Shown: positions 41,739-50,772 of the stretch, one piece after another
How the letters are laid out: each line of letters opens with the position of its first letter
How positions within the stretch are numbered: position 1 is the stretch's first letter
DNA from: Erythrobacter sp. BLCC-B19
Lineage (GTDB): Bacteria > Pseudomonadota > Alphaproteobacteria > Sphingomonadales > Sphingomonadaceae
Length of the DNA stretch: 64,000 nt
Direction of reading: 5' to 3'
Assembly (NCBI RefSeq): GCF_028621955.1
Contig: NZ_CP117516.1
Location: 1,820,001 to 1,884,000, forward strand
The notes under the pieces: model-generated
The model's input: the letters and a program-made list of their open reading frames with translations, nothing else
Databases searched by the model: none
Told to the model about the DNA's origin: nothing
Program-made: the position numbers and the translations under genes

Positions 41739-44053
41739 CAGAAACCCGCCCGCAGGTTGACGCCATACACACGGGGATCGAGCAGGAAGGCGCTGCGGAA
41801 GCTGCCGACGAGGTTGGAGTTCACTTCGAGGAACGTGATGTCGTCGTTATTCTGCACGTTCTTCACAAAGAAGATCAGCGCCAGATCGCGTTCGTCATGC
41901 GCAACCTGCAGCTGCAGGTCGAGCTGTTCCCAGCTGCCCACACGGTCTGCCGCTACATTGAATTCCCGCGCCCAGAAGCCGGTCTGTGAATAGTAATCGA
42001 CACGCGGCTTGAGTGACCAGCTTCCCGCAACCGGGATGTTGTATTCCGCTGCCAGCTTCAGGGTGCGACGCGGCGCGTTGGGCAGTTCGTTGCCCTGGAT
42101 CTGGAAGAATGCTCCCCCGCGGGACGGATCGGACGACAGGAAATCGCTGCGGATATCGGTCTTCAGCAGGCCCAGCGCGCCTTCCAGACGCAATCCCTCG
42201 AGCGGGGTGAAGACGGTCTCGAGTTCGAAGCCTCGCACGCGGGTTTCGGGGATGTTGACGTTCGTGGCCAAGGTGCCGACGATGTTGCCGACGATCAGAT
42301 TGCTGTAATCGTACTGGAACAGCGCTCCGTTGAGGGTCAGCTTGGAATCAAGCAGCGTGTTCTTCGAACCGAGCTCCCACGCGTTTATGAATTCGGAATC
42401 GAAGGTGGGCGTGCCCACGTTGCCGGGATTGAATCCGCCCGATTTGAACCCGCGCGAGAAGGTCAGATAGAGATTGTTGTCCGGCGTTGGCTGCCACGTC
42501 ACGCTGCCGCGTCCGGTCCATGCATCGAAGCTGGCCTCGCCTTCGAAGAACGGGCCAAGCGCGAAGGTGCCGCTGGCGGTGCGGATCGACTTGTCATCCT
42601 TGGTGTAGCGGATGCCGCCCAGCACGCTCAGTTCGGGCGTGATGTCGATATAGATCTCACCGAACACCGCGTGCGATGTAACGCTGGCATCGGTGGTCAC
42701 GCCGGCTGCGATGAAACCGGCCGTGCGATTGGCAGGCATATAGGTGATCACATCGCCGGCGCTGTTGGCCTTCAGGTAATAGCCACCGATCAGGAAATTG
42801 AACGGCCCGGAAAAGTCCGAAGCCAGACGCAGTTCCTGACTGACTTGATCGCGCTCTCCCGAACCATATTGGGCCGAACGCCAATCGGGCGACGAAATCA
42901 CCTCACCCGGACCAAGCAGGTAGGTCAGGACACCATTGCCCGCGCCATTTGCGGGCGAAATCGCGCTGGGATTGAAGGCATTGGGCCGCGTGCCCTGATC
43001 GAAGTCACGGACGGAATCATTGCTGCCGTCCCGGAAACCGGTGACCGAAGTCAGGCGCAGCGAGTCTCCGATGTCCTGATTGATCTCGAAGGTGGCAAGC
43101 AGGTCCTTGGCCCGCTGTTCGGGCAAAACGTCGATGCGAACTTCACGCAGATCGGCCGGATTGGCGCTGAAGGTATCGGCGCGCACGATCCCGGGAAGCA
43201 GGAAGCGGTCGATCGGGAAGTTCACAGCAGGGAAATCATTGGTGACCGAGTCGGGCGAGCAGCCCAAAGTCGGATCGGGCGTGCACAGCGTCTTCACCGC
43301 ATTGGCGCGGTTACTGTCTTCCTCGAAGTAGGTGACCACGAAGTCGACCGTCGTGCCCGATCCGGTGTCGAGCCGTGCACTGCCGCGCAGCGTGAACTGG
43401 TCTCGGCCGTCGATGCGCGAACCATCCTCAAGATTGCGGGTATAGCCGTCGCGCTTGAGATAGTGCCCGGCAAACCGCAAGCCGAAGCCTTCGGTGACCG
43501 GCACGTTCACCGCACCTTCGATGCGGCGGCCGTCAAAGTTCTCGACCTGCGCACTCAGATAGCCTTCGAAGTCATCGCTGGGCTTGCGCGTGACGAAATT
43601 GATCAGGCCGCCCGTGGTGTTGCGGCCGAACAGCGTGCCTTGCGGACCGCGCAGCACCTCGACCCGTTCGAGGTCGAAGAATTCACCAAAGGTGCTGCCC
43701 TGCTGCAGAAAGACGCCGTTGATCAGAACGCCGATGTTGGTGTCGTTTGAGCCGCCGAATGACTGGGACCCGACCCCGCGGATCGTCAGGTTGCGGTTGG
43801 CCGAGAGGATGACGTTGGGTGAATTGAACTGAAGATCCAGCGCGTCCTCGATACGGGCATTGCGGATGTTCTCGCCGGTGAGAGCGGTGATCGCGATGGG
43901 AACGTCCTGGACGTTTTCCTCGCGCAGCTGCGCGGTCACGATGATGACGTTTTCGCTTTGCTCAGCCGACTCCTCCGCGTCTTGCGCAAGCACCGGTTGG
44001 CTGCACAGCGCCGCAAGCGGCAGGGCCGAGATGGCCGGGAACAGCTTTTTCAT
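41738..44053 (-). CDS. TonB-dependent receptor
   Basis: The 771-aa outer-membrane receptor has a signal peptide (LFPAISALPLAALCSQPVLAQ) and TonB-box-like VIIVTAQLR. The plug has IRGVGSQSFGGSNDTNIGVLINGVFL and VEVLRGPQGTLFGRNTTGG, and a barrel ends in VNLRAGF. GGGGAGGA precedes the ATG, and the longer frame to 44089 runs into the operator. It is the first gene of an operon with an SDR, and probably imports the compound handled by the hydrolase, quinoprotein, VOC and SDR proteins. Confidence 0.9.
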   Translation of the reverse strand: MKKLFPAISALPLAALCSQPVLAQDAEESAEQSENVIIVTAQLREENVQDVPIAITALTGENIRNARIEDALDLQFNSPNVILSANRNLTIRGVGSQSFGGSNDTNIGVLINGVFLQQGSTFGEFFDLERVEVLRGPQGTLFGRNTTGGLINFVTRKPSDDFEGYLSAQVENFDGRRIEGAVNVPVTEGFGLRFAGHYLKRDGYTRNLEDGSRIDGRDQFTLRGSARLDTGSGTTVDFVVTYFEEDSNRANAVKTLCTPDPTLGCSPDSVTNDFPAVNFPIDRFLLPGIVRADTFSANPADLREVRIDVLPEQRAKDLLATFEINQDIGDSLRLTSVTGFRDGSNDSVRDFDQGTRPNAFNPSAISPANGAGNGVLTYLLGPGEVISSPDWRSAQYGSGERDQVSQELRLASDFSGPFNFLIGGYYLKANSAGDVITYMPANRTAGFIAAGVTTDASVTSHAVFGEIYIDITPELSVLGGIRYTKDDKSIRTASGTFALGPFFEGEASFDAWTGRGSVTWQPTPDNNLYLTFSRGFKSGGFNPGNVGTPTFDSEFINAWELGSKNTLLDSKLTLNGALFQYDYSNLIVGNIVGTLATNVNIPETRVRGFELETVFTPLEGLRLEGALGLLKTDIRSDFLSSDPSRGGAFFQIQGNELPNAPRRTLKLAAEYNIPVAGSWSLKPRVDYYSQTGFWAREFNVAADRVGSWEQLDLQLQVAHDERDLALIFFVKNVQNNDDITFLEVNSNLVGSFRSAFLLDPRVYGVNLRAGF

Positions 44054-44090
44054 TGGTATCCTCCCCTCGTTATGGAGGCCGAATGCCATT

Positions 44091-44110
44091 TAATGGACAA
44101 TTAGTCAATA
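44091..44110. promoter_or_regulatory. Shared regulon operator, copy 2
   Basis: TAATGGACAATTAGTCAATA matches 16 of 20 positions of the site at 37289-37308. It lies about 40 bases upstream of the TonB receptor ATG, in a position suited to repression. The pair defines a candidate regulon. Confidence 0.5.
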
Positions 44111-44320
44111 GAGGGGTGTGTAGCGGGCGACCGCCTGCCGTTTTTCAAGCAATCCGCGTTTAATATAGGACGCTTGGTCATTATGGGGGTGGCGATCAGC
44201 GCATCGCGTGCCGAGGCGACCCACGGATGTCGCGGGGGCGATTTGGTTCAGACGAGATGGAATGCATTGGTCGGGACGCTCACCGGCGCCGCGATGGTTC
44301 CGTTGCCGTGCCGCCGGAGG

Positions 44321-44668
44321 TCAGAACATCCGGGCGAAGTTTGCGACGCCGGGGGCTGGAGTGTCCTTGGGTGTCGCCCGTCCGGCGGGCGCATTCGTCC
44401 CCGGCACAAGCGCGGCAATGCGTGCAAGCGCGCTTTCGATCTGGGTATTGGCAAGAGAGTAGAACACCAGCTTGGCTTCCTTGCGGGTTTCGACGAGCCC
44501 CGCCTTGCGCAGCACGCCCAATTGTTGCGAGAGGCCGGGCTGGCCGATGCCGGTTGCAGTCTCGATCTCGCCGACATTGCGCTCGCCAGCGACCAGCGCC
44601 GAGAGCAGGCGCCAGCGCAGCGGGTGGGCGAGAGCCTTCAGCGTCTCGATCAGATCATCCTCGCTCAT
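44321..44668 (-). CDS. ArsR-family regulator of the sulfur locus, without cysteine
   Basis: The 115-aa protein has an ArsR winged helix (LIETLKALAHPLRWRLLSALVAGERNVGEIETATGIGQPGLSQQLGVLRKAGLVETRKE, then VFYSLAN). It resembles BigR/SqrR regulators of persulfide genes, but SqrR and BigR sense persulfide with conserved cysteines and this protein has no Cys at all. The start at 44668 overlaps the peroxiredoxin stop by one base. Its C-terminal 25 residues (PGTNAPAGRATPKDTP) look disordered. Ligand sensing must differ from the Cys-based mechanism or be lost. Confidence 0.8.
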   Translation of the reverse strand: MSEDDLIETLKALAHPLRWRLLSALVAGERNVGEIETATGIGQPGLSQQLGVLRKAGLVETRKEAKLVFYSLANTQIESALARIAALVPGTNAPAGRATPKDTPAPGVANFARMF

Positions 44669-45330
44669 CAGCTTGCATCTCCTGTCGCGCGCAGGAACCA
44701 GCCGGTGGCCTCTTCCGCGCCAAAAACCTCGTCCAGATCATGCGTCGGAGGGGTTAGCAGCGTCTCGCCCGTCTGCCAGTTGGCCGGCGCAAGGCCGCCT
44801 TGGGCGTCGATCGCCTGCAGGCCATCGAGGATGCGCAGCATCTCGGGGATCGAACGGCCGAGGTTGGCCGGATAACAGGTCATCGCCCGGATCACGCCCT
44901 TGGGGTCGATGAAGAAGGTGGTGCGCACCGTGGCGCTGTTGCTGTCCTGCGCAGAGACCATGCCGAAAGCGCGTCCGATCACCAGCGTCGGGTCTTCGAC
45001 GATGGGGAAGCGCACCTCGACGTCGAACCGGTCACGGATCATCCGCAGCCAGGCGAAATGCGAGAACAGACTGTCGACCGACAATGCCATCAGCGCGCAG
45101 TCGCGCTTCTCGAAGGCTGCGGCTTCTCTGGCGAGGGCCACGAACTCGGTCGTGCAGACCGGTGTGAAATCAGCCGGGTGCGAGAACAGCACCAGCCAGC
45201 GCCCCCTGAAGGCCGAAAGCCGGACGGGGCCGACCGTGCTACGGGCTTCGAAATCGGGCGCAAGGTCGCCGATGCGCAGGCCTGCGCAGGGGGGGGCGCT
45301 GTGAGGGGCGGCAGGGTCGGGCTGGCTCAT
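44668..45330 (-). CDS. 1-Cys peroxiredoxin (Prx6/AhpC-TSA family)
   Basis: The 220-aa protein has the peroxidatic site HPADFTPVCTTEF (Cys59) and the Prx6-type C-terminal extension (DLDEVFGAEEATGWFLRA). It has no typical resolving Cys at the 2-Cys position, although other Cys residues are present. It reduces peroxides or persulfides. ATG at 45330 was chosen; a longer frame to 45375 runs into the divergent promoter. It is coupled to the ArsR gene and divergent from the persulfide dioxygenase, so the two arms are probably co-regulated. Confidence 0.85.
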   Translation of the reverse strand: MSQPDPAAPHSAPPCAGLRIGDLAPDFEARSTVGPVRLSAFRGRWLVLFSHPADFTPVCTTEFVALAREAAAFEKRDCALMALSVDSLFSHFAWLRMIRDRFDVEVRFPIVEDPTLVIGRAFGMVSAQDSNSATVRTTFFIDPKGVIRAMTCYPANLGRSIPEMLRILDGLQAIDAQGGLAPANWQTGETLLTPPTHDLDEVFGAEEATGWFLRATGDAS

Positions 45331-45366
45331 CACTGCCTCATACCACTTGACATCGGGATTGCAAGA

Positions 45367-45383
45367 CATATACACGATTTATG
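45367..45383. promoter_or_regulatory. Divergent control region of the sulfur locus
   Basis: CATATACACGATTTATG, with CATA/TATG ends, is the most AT-rich and symmetric stretch between the peroxiredoxin and dioxygenase genes. ArsR-type BigR/SqrR proteins bind AT-rich palindromes in such regions. The fit is weak. Confidence 0.3.
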
Positions 45384-45404
45384 AAAATGAATTGGAGTGA
45401 TGTC

Positions 45405-46337
45405 ATGACTCAGGTCGATGTTGTGCTTCAGGTGGCGACCGAACAGGTATTGCGGGCCGCGTCTGACGCTGCTCTGCGCCCGGAAATTGCCAGCTTTTTC
45501 GACCCTGCCACCTATACGGCCACCTACGTCGTCCATGATCCGGCGACGATGGAGGCGGCCATTGTCGACTCGGTACTCGACTTCGATCCGAATTCCGGGC
45601 GCACCTCGACCCTGTCGGCTGACAAGGTCATTGACTATGTCACTTCTCATAATCTGAAAGTGAAATGGCTGCTGGAGACCCACGCTCACGCCGATCATTT
45701 CTCGGCCGCGCCCTATCTTCAGGAGAAGCTGGGCGGAAAGATCGCCATCGGTGCGGACATTACCACGGTGCAGGCCGTGTTCGGCAAGCTGTTCAACGCC
45801 GGCACCGAGTTCGAGCGTGACGGCTCGCAGTTCGACGCCCTGTTCAAGGATGGCGATACCTTTGCCATCGGCAATCTGCCGGTCACGGTGATGCACGTCC
45901 CCGGTCACACCCCGGCCTGCATCGCCTATGTCGTGGGCGAGGCGGTTTTCGTGGGCGATACCATGTTCATGCCCGATTACGGCACTGCGCGCGCCGACTT
46001 CCCCGGAGGAGACGCGCGCACCCTGTTCCGCTCGCTGCGCCGCATCCTGTCGCTTCCGCCTGAAACGCGGCTGTTCATGTGCCACGACTATCTGCCCAAG
46101 GGGCGGAGCCAGTATGTCTGGGAAACCACCGTCGCCGCCGAGCGCGAGGGCAACATCCACGCCCATGACGGCATCGGCGAGGATGAATTCGTGGCGATGC
46201 GCGAGGCGCGCGATGCCACGCTCGATATGCCGCGCCTGATCCTGCCTTCGGTGCAGGTCAATATGCGCGCCGGCCACTTGCCGCCGCCCGATGACAACGG
46301 CGTCACCTACCTCAAGATTCCGGTCAACGCGGTATGA
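45405..46337 (+). CDS. Persulfide dioxygenase-like metallo-beta-lactamase protein
   Basis: The 310-aa protein has the MBL metal motif THAHADHFSAA (HAHADH 93-98), PGHTPACIAYVV, GDTMFMPDYGTARADFPGGDARTLFRSL and CHDYLP, as in ETHE1/Blh persulfide dioxygenases. These oxidise glutathione persulfide to sulfite. It matches the MBL half of Blh; the DUF442 half is a separate gene at 47196. ATG at 45405 has GGAG upstream. Its stop overlaps the first YeeE gene (ATGA). Confidence 0.88.
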   Translation: MTQVDVVLQVATEQVLRAASDAALRPEIASFFDPATYTATYVVHDPATMEAAIVDSVLDFDPNSGRTSTLSADKVIDYVTSHNLKVKWLLETHAHADHFSAAPYLQEKLGGKIAIGADITTVQAVFGKLFNAGTEFERDGSQFDALFKDGDTFAIGNLPVTVMHVPGHTPACIAYVVGEAVFVGDTMFMPDYGTARADFPGGDARTLFRSLRRILSLPPETRLFMCHDYLPKGRSQYVWETTVAAEREGNIHAHDGIGEDEFVAMREARDATLDMPRLILPSVQVNMRAGHLPPPDDNGVTYLKIPVNAV

Positions 46338-46783
46338 CCTTGCCGGGATTTCCTGATGCTGCGCCGCTGCCGGGCTTGATCGGCGGTGTGCTGATTGGGC
46401 TGGCGGCGGCGGTGATGCTGCTGGGGGCGGGACGGATTGCCGGGGTGTCCGGTATCGCCGCGCGCGCTTTCGGTCTCGCCGACAGTTCCCTGCCCCGCGC
46501 CGGAGCCTGGGCTTTCGTTATCGGCCTTCCGCTTGGCGCTTGGGTGGTGACGGGCCAGACCGGATCGACCGCGCCAGACTTCGCCTCGCCTGTGCTGCTG
46601 GTGATCGCGGGGCTGATCGTCGGGATCGGCACGCGGCTTGGCTCGGGCTGCACCAGCGGGCACGGCGTGTGCGGCATGAGCCGCCTCTCGCAGCGTTCGC
46701 TCGTCGCGGTGGCGACCTTCATGGTGACCGGCTTTGCCACCGTTGCGGCGATGAACGCACTGGGGATCGAGGTGCTGGGATGA
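46334..46783 (+). CDS. YeeE/YedE family membrane protein (N-terminal half transporter)
   Basis: The 149-aa protein has four or five membrane segments and the conserved motif GTRLGSGCTSGHGVCGMSRLS, whose cysteines form the sulfur relay of YeeE/TsuA-type thiosulfate transporters. It is half the length of full YeeE proteins; the next gene supplies the second half. ATG at 46334 overlaps the dioxygenase stop. It probably moves a sulfur compound across the inner membrane. Confidence 0.85.
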   Translation: MTLPGFPDAAPLPGLIGGVLIGLAAAVMLLGAGRIAGVSGIAARAFGLADSSLPRAGAWAFVIGLPLGAWVVTGQTGSTAPDFASPVLLVIAGLIVGIGTRLGSGCTSGHGVCGMSRLSQRSLVAVATFMVTGFATVAAMNALGIEVLG

Positions 46784-47199
46784 TGCGTGACATTCTTGTT
46801 CCGCTCGTCTCGGGCACGATCTTCGGTGCGGGCCTCACCATCGGCGGGATGACCGATCCGGCGCGGGTGCGCGGCTTTCTTGACCTGTTCGGGGATTGGG
46901 ACCCGACGCTTGCCTTTGTCATGGGCGGGGCCGTGCTGGTGATGGCGCTGGCGTGGGTGATCCAGCGCAAGATGCAGCGCCCGGCCTTTGCAGAAGGCTT
47001 TTCGCTGCCCGACCGGAGCGATGTGACGCTGCGCCTTGTCGGCGGCTCGGCGCTGTTCGGGATCGGCTGGGGGATCGCGGGCCTGTGTCCCGGGCCGGGC
47101 TTTGCCGCGCTGGCGATTGCGCCGGGATCGGCGGCGATCTTCGTGGCCGCGATGCTCGCAGGGATGCTGGCGGTGCGGCTGATGGAAGGACGGGGATGA
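46780..47199 (+). CDS. YeeE/YedE family membrane protein (C-terminal half, DUF6691-like)
   Basis: The 139-aa protein has GTIFGAGLTIGGMTDPARVRGFLD and GSALFGIGWGIAGLCPGPGFAAL, with the Cys of the CPGPG motif and about four membrane segments. It pairs with the preceding half to form a complete YeeE-type transporter. ATG at 46780 overlaps the upstream stop (ATGA). It is probably needed together with its partner. Confidence 0.85.
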   Translation: MMRDILVPLVSGTIFGAGLTIGGMTDPARVRGFLDLFGDWDPTLAFVMGGAVLVMALAWVIQRKMQRPAFAEGFSLPDRSDVTLRLVGGSALFGIGWGIAGLCPGPGFAALAIAPGSAAIFVAAMLAGMLAVRLMEGRG

Positions 47200-47618
47200 T
47201 GGAACTCCACGTGATCGACGAGACACTTGCCATTGCCGCGCAGCCGCAGCCTGATGACCTTGCCGCTCTGGCCGAGCAGGGCTTCCTCGCGGTGATCTGC
47301 AACCGCCCCGATGGCGAGGAGCCGGGACAGCCGCCGCTCGATGCGATGCGCGCAGCCGCGCAGGAGGCGGGGCTTGCCTTCCACCATCTCCCGGTGAGCG
47401 GCGGCCTGTTCCCGCCCGCGGCCGTGGCTGCCTTTGGCGCCGTCCGGCGCGGCACGCCGGGCCGGGTGCTGGCCTATTGCCGCACCGGCACCCGCGCCGC
47501 GACGCTCGATGCGCTTGCCAATGTGCATGGCCTGAGTGTCGCCGAGCGGCTCAGCCGGGCTGGCGCTGCGGGATACGACCTTTCGGCCTTGGCCGGCCGC
47601 ATGGAAGCGGACGGATAG
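47196..47618 (+). CDS. Blh/DUF442 (TIGR01244) sulfurtransferase-like protein
   Basis: The 140-aa protein has the dual-specificity-phosphatase-like fold used as a rhodanese: FLAVICNRPDGEEPGQP, FHHLPVSGGLFPP, and the active-site loop YCRTGTRAATL with catalytic Cys. In Blh this domain is fused to the persulfide dioxygenase; here it is separate. ATG at 47196 overlaps the upstream stop. It probably transfers sulfane sulfur to or from the dioxygenase. Confidence 0.85.
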   Translation: MMELHVIDETLAIAAQPQPDDLAALAEQGFLAVICNRPDGEEPGQPPLDAMRAAAQEAGLAFHHLPVSGGLFPPAAVAAFGAVRRGTPGRVLAYCRTGTRAATLDALANVHGLSVAERLSRAGAAGYDLSALAGRMEADG

Positions 47619-47642
47619 GGCCGCGCACGGGAGGGATCGGAC

Positions 47643-48869
47643 ATGAGCAACACCAGGCACAGCGTCGTCGTCATTGGCGGCGGCGCGGCGGGGATCGCCA
47701 CTGCTGCGTCGATGCTGCGGCGCCGCCATGGGCTCGACATCGCGATTGTCGAGCCGTCGGATACCCACGCCTATCAGCCGGGATGGACGATGGTCGGCGG
47801 GGGCGTGTTCGATGTCGCCACCACCACCCGCCCGATGGCGAGCGTGATGCCCAAGGGGGTCACATGGGTGAGGCAGGCCTGCGCCAGCTTCCAGCCTGAG
47901 GACAATCAGGTGACCCTCGCCGACGGCAACACGCTCACCTATGATGTCCTGATCGTTGCCCCCGGTATCCGCCTTGCATGGGACAGGATCGCCGGGCTTG
48001 AGGCCGCGCTTGGCCAGAACGGCGTCACCTCCAACTACCGCCCCGATCTTGCGCCCTACACCTGGGAACTGGTCAAGGCGACACGCACAGGGCGGGCGAT
48101 CTTCAGCCAACCACCCATGCCGATCAAATGCGCAGGCGCGCCGCAAAAGGCGATGTATCTCGCCTGCGACCACTGGCGCCGTTCGGGGGTGCTCGGGAAT
48201 ATCGCGGTCGAGTTCCGCAATGCTGGCGCGGTGCTGTTCGGCGTCGCCGACTATGTCCCGGCCTTGCAGGAATATGTCGCCAAATACGGCATCCATCTGG
48301 CGCTTGGCAGCAATCTGATCGCGGTCGATGGCCCGGCGCGGCAGGCGACGTTCAAGACGGCGGCCGGGGAGGAGACGGTCGGCTTCGACCTGCTCCACGT
48401 CGTCCCCCCGCAGGTCGCACCGCAGTTCCTCGCCGATAGCCCGCTGGCTGCCGAGAGCGGCTTTACCGATGTGGATCAGCACACGCTCCAGCACGTGCGC
48501 TACCCGAATGTGTTTGGCCTTGGGGATGCCGGGTCGATGCCCAATGCCAAGACCGCCGCCGCTGCGCGCAAGCAAGCGCCGGTGGTGGCGGTCAACGCTC
48601 TGCGGCAGCTGGGCGGCAAGGGGCCGACGGCGGGCTATGACGGCTATGGATCATGTCCGCTGACGGTCGAGCGCGGCAAGATCGTGCTCGCCGAGTTCGC
48701 TTATGGCGGCAAGCTTGCGCCGAGTTTTCCGACATGGCTGGTCGACGGCACGCGCCCTGCGCGCCTGTCATGGATGCTCAAGGCCGATGCCCTGCCGTGG
48801 ATCTACTGGAACGGGATGCTCAAGGGCCGCGAATGGCTCGCAGGGCCGGGCGGGCTGATCGCGCAATAG
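47643..48869 (+). CDS. sqr: Sulfide:quinone oxidoreductase
   Basis: The 408-aa flavoprotein has the FAD motif VVVIGGGAAGIATAASML, THAYQPGWTMVGGG, and the redox-cysteine positions Cys163 (PIKCAGAPQ) and Cys338 (GYGSCPLTVERGK). It also has GLGDAGSMPNAKTAAAARKQAP for the second FAD contact. SQR oxidises sulfide to sulfane sulfur and passes electrons to ubiquinone. It lies between the DUF442 sulfurtransferase and a SulP permease, which completes a sulfide-to-sulfite pathway with the dioxygenase. The start at 47643 has GGGAGGG upstream. Confidence 0.88.
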   Translation: MSNTRHSVVVIGGGAAGIATAASMLRRRHGLDIAIVEPSDTHAYQPGWTMVGGGVFDVATTTRPMASVMPKGVTWVRQACASFQPEDNQVTLADGNTLTYDVLIVAPGIRLAWDRIAGLEAALGQNGVTSNYRPDLAPYTWELVKATRTGRAIFSQPPMPIKCAGAPQKAMYLACDHWRRSGVLGNIAVEFRNAGAVLFGVADYVPALQEYVAKYGIHLALGSNLIAVDGPARQATFKTAAGEETVGFDLLHVVPPQVAPQFLADSPLAAESGFTDVDQHTLQHVRYPNVFGLGDAGSMPNAKTAAAARKQAPVVAVNALRQLGGKGPTAGYDGYGSCPLTVERGKIVLAEFAYGGKLAPSFPTWLVDGTRPARLSWMLKADALPWIYWNGMLKGREWLAGPGGLIAQ

Positions 48870-48872
48870 ACC

Positions 48873-50630
48873 ATGCTGGCCCGCTATCTTCCGATCCTCG
48901 AATGGGGGCGCAGCTATGATCGCCCCGCGCTGACCAGCGACCTGATGGCGGCGGTGATCGTCACCATCATGCTGATCCCGCAGAGCCTTGCCTATGCGAT
49001 GCTGGCGGGATTGCCGCCGGTGGTGGGTCTTTACGCCTCGATCCTCCCGCTCATCGCCTATGCCGTGTTCGGGACAAGCCGGACGCTGGCGGTCGGCCCG
49101 GTAGCGGTGGTGTCGCTGATGACGGCGAGCGCGGCGGGCGCGGTGGCGGCGCCGGGGACTGCGGAATACTGGCAGGCGGCAATCACACTGGCGGCGCTGT
49201 CGGGCGTGATGCTGGTGGTGCTGGGGCTGCTGCGGCTGGGGTTCCTCGCCAATCTGCTCTCGCACCCGGTCATCAGCGGGTTCATTTCCGCGAGCGGGGT
49301 GCTGATCGCGACCAGTCAGCTGAAGCACATCCTCGGCGTCAAGGCGGGCGGCGAGACCTGGCCGGCAATGCTGGCCGGGCTGACGGGCGCGGCGGGCCAG
49401 ATCAACCCGGCGACGCTGGCCATTGGTATTCCGGCAACGCTGTTCCTATTCTGGGTGAGGAAGGGTTTGAAGCCTGCCCTCCAGACGCTCGGCCTTTCCC
49501 CCCGCGCTGCCGACATGACGGCGAAGGCCGGGCCGGTGGTGGCGGTGGCGCTGTCGATCCTTGCGGTGGTCGGTTTCGGGCTGCAAGCGCGCGGCGTTTC
49601 GGTTGTCGGCGCCATTCCGCAAGGCCTGCCGCCCTTCATGCTCCCCTCGGCTGACCTCGTGCTGATCGAGGCGCTGTGGGTGCCCGCGCTGCTGATTTCG
49701 GTGATCGGGTTCGTCGAGAGCGTCTCGGTCGCGCAGACGCTCGCCGCCAAGCGCCGCCAGCGGATCGTGCCGGATCAGGAGTTGATCGGGCTGGGCGCGT
49801 CGAACATCGCCTCGGCCCTGTCTGGCGGCTATCCGGTGACCGGCGGCTTTGCACGTTCGGTGGTCAATTTCGATGCAGGCGCGCAGACCCCGGCGGCGGG
49901 TGCCTTTACCGCCGTGGGAATTGCGCTCGCGAGCCTGTTCCTCACCCCGCTGCTCTATAATCTGCCCAACGCGACTCTCGCCGCGACCATCATCGTTGCC
50001 GTGCTCAGCCTCGTCGATTTCAAGACCCCGCGCCATCTGTGGGCCTATTCCAAGGCGGACTTTGCCGCTCATGCCGCGACCATCGCGGTCACGCTGGTGG
50101 CCGGGGTGGAGATGGGCGTGATCGCGGGGGTCGGCGTTGGCCTGCTGCTCTATCTGTGGCGCGCCAGCCGCCCCCATGCCGCCATCGTCGGCCGCGTGCC
50201 GGGCACCGAGCATTTCCGCAATGTCGAACGCCACACAGTGCTCACGCTGCCGCACCTGCTGACCATCCGGGTCGACGAGAGCCTGACCTACCTCAACGCC
50301 CGCTGGCTGGAGGAATATGTCCTTGAACAGGTCGCAGAACGCCCGGCCCTGCGCCACGTGGTGCTGATGGCGAGCGCGGTAAACGCGATCGACGCCTCGG
50401 GGCTCGAAAGCCTCGAAGCGATCAACCACCGTCTCGCCGATGGCGGCATCCGGCTGCATCTGTCCGAAGTGAAAGGCCCGGTGATGGACCGCCTGAAGCG
50501 CAGCCATCTGCTGCACGACCTTTCGGGCAAGGTGTTCCTGTCGCAGGACAGCGCCTTTGCCGCACTGGCGCTTGATACAGGCGAGGCTCCGGACGATGCC
50601 GATCCGCTTGCAGCGCGCGGATTGATCTGA
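48873..50630 (+). CDS. SulP family anion transporter with STAS domain
   Basis: The 585-aa protein has the SulP signature LIPQSLAYAMLAGLPPVVGLYASILP, about ten to twelve membrane segments, then a C-terminal STAS domain (HVVLMASAVNAIDASGLESLEAINHRL). SulP proteins transport sulfate, sulfite, bicarbonate or carboxylates. It starts 3 bases after the SQR stop and so belongs to the sulfide operon, where it probably exports sulfite or sulfate. That role is inferred from context. Confidence 0.88.
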   Translation: MLARYLPILEWGRSYDRPALTSDLMAAVIVTIMLIPQSLAYAMLAGLPPVVGLYASILPLIAYAVFGTSRTLAVGPVAVVSLMTASAAGAVAAPGTAEYWQAAITLAALSGVMLVVLGLLRLGFLANLLSHPVISGFISASGVLIATSQLKHILGVKAGGETWPAMLAGLTGAAGQINPATLAIGIPATLFLFWVRKGLKPALQTLGLSPRAADMTAKAGPVVAVALSILAVVGFGLQARGVSVVGAIPQGLPPFMLPSADLVLIEALWVPALLISVIGFVESVSVAQTLAAKRRQRIVPDQELIGLGASNIASALSGGYPVTGGFARSVVNFDAGAQTPAAGAFTAVGIALASLFLTPLLYNLPNATLAATIIVAVLSLVDFKTPRHLWAYSKADFAAHAATIAVTLVAGVEMGVIAGVGVGLLLYLWRASRPHAAIVGRVPGTEHFRNVERHTVLTLPHLLTIRVDESLTYLNARWLEEYVLEQVAERPALRHVVLMASAVNAIDASGLESLEAINHRLADGGIRLHLSEVKGPVMDRLKRSHLLHDLSGKVFLSQDSAFAALALDTGEAPDDADPLAARGLI

Positions 50631-50772
50631 AGGTTTTGCCCTCCATTGCACAATCATCCATGATGAAAGTGCAGATTGGTCTTCAGCGAGCCGATGCCGC
50701 AGACCCGATGGCTGCATCTGCTTGGTGCGGGGCGAAAGTATGGATTGTACCTCCAGCAAAAGGGTACACTTC

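Noticed and set aside
46719..48575. Antisense frame (618 aa) opposite the YeeE/SQR genes
   Set aside because: It spans four real genes on the other strand and shows shadow composition.
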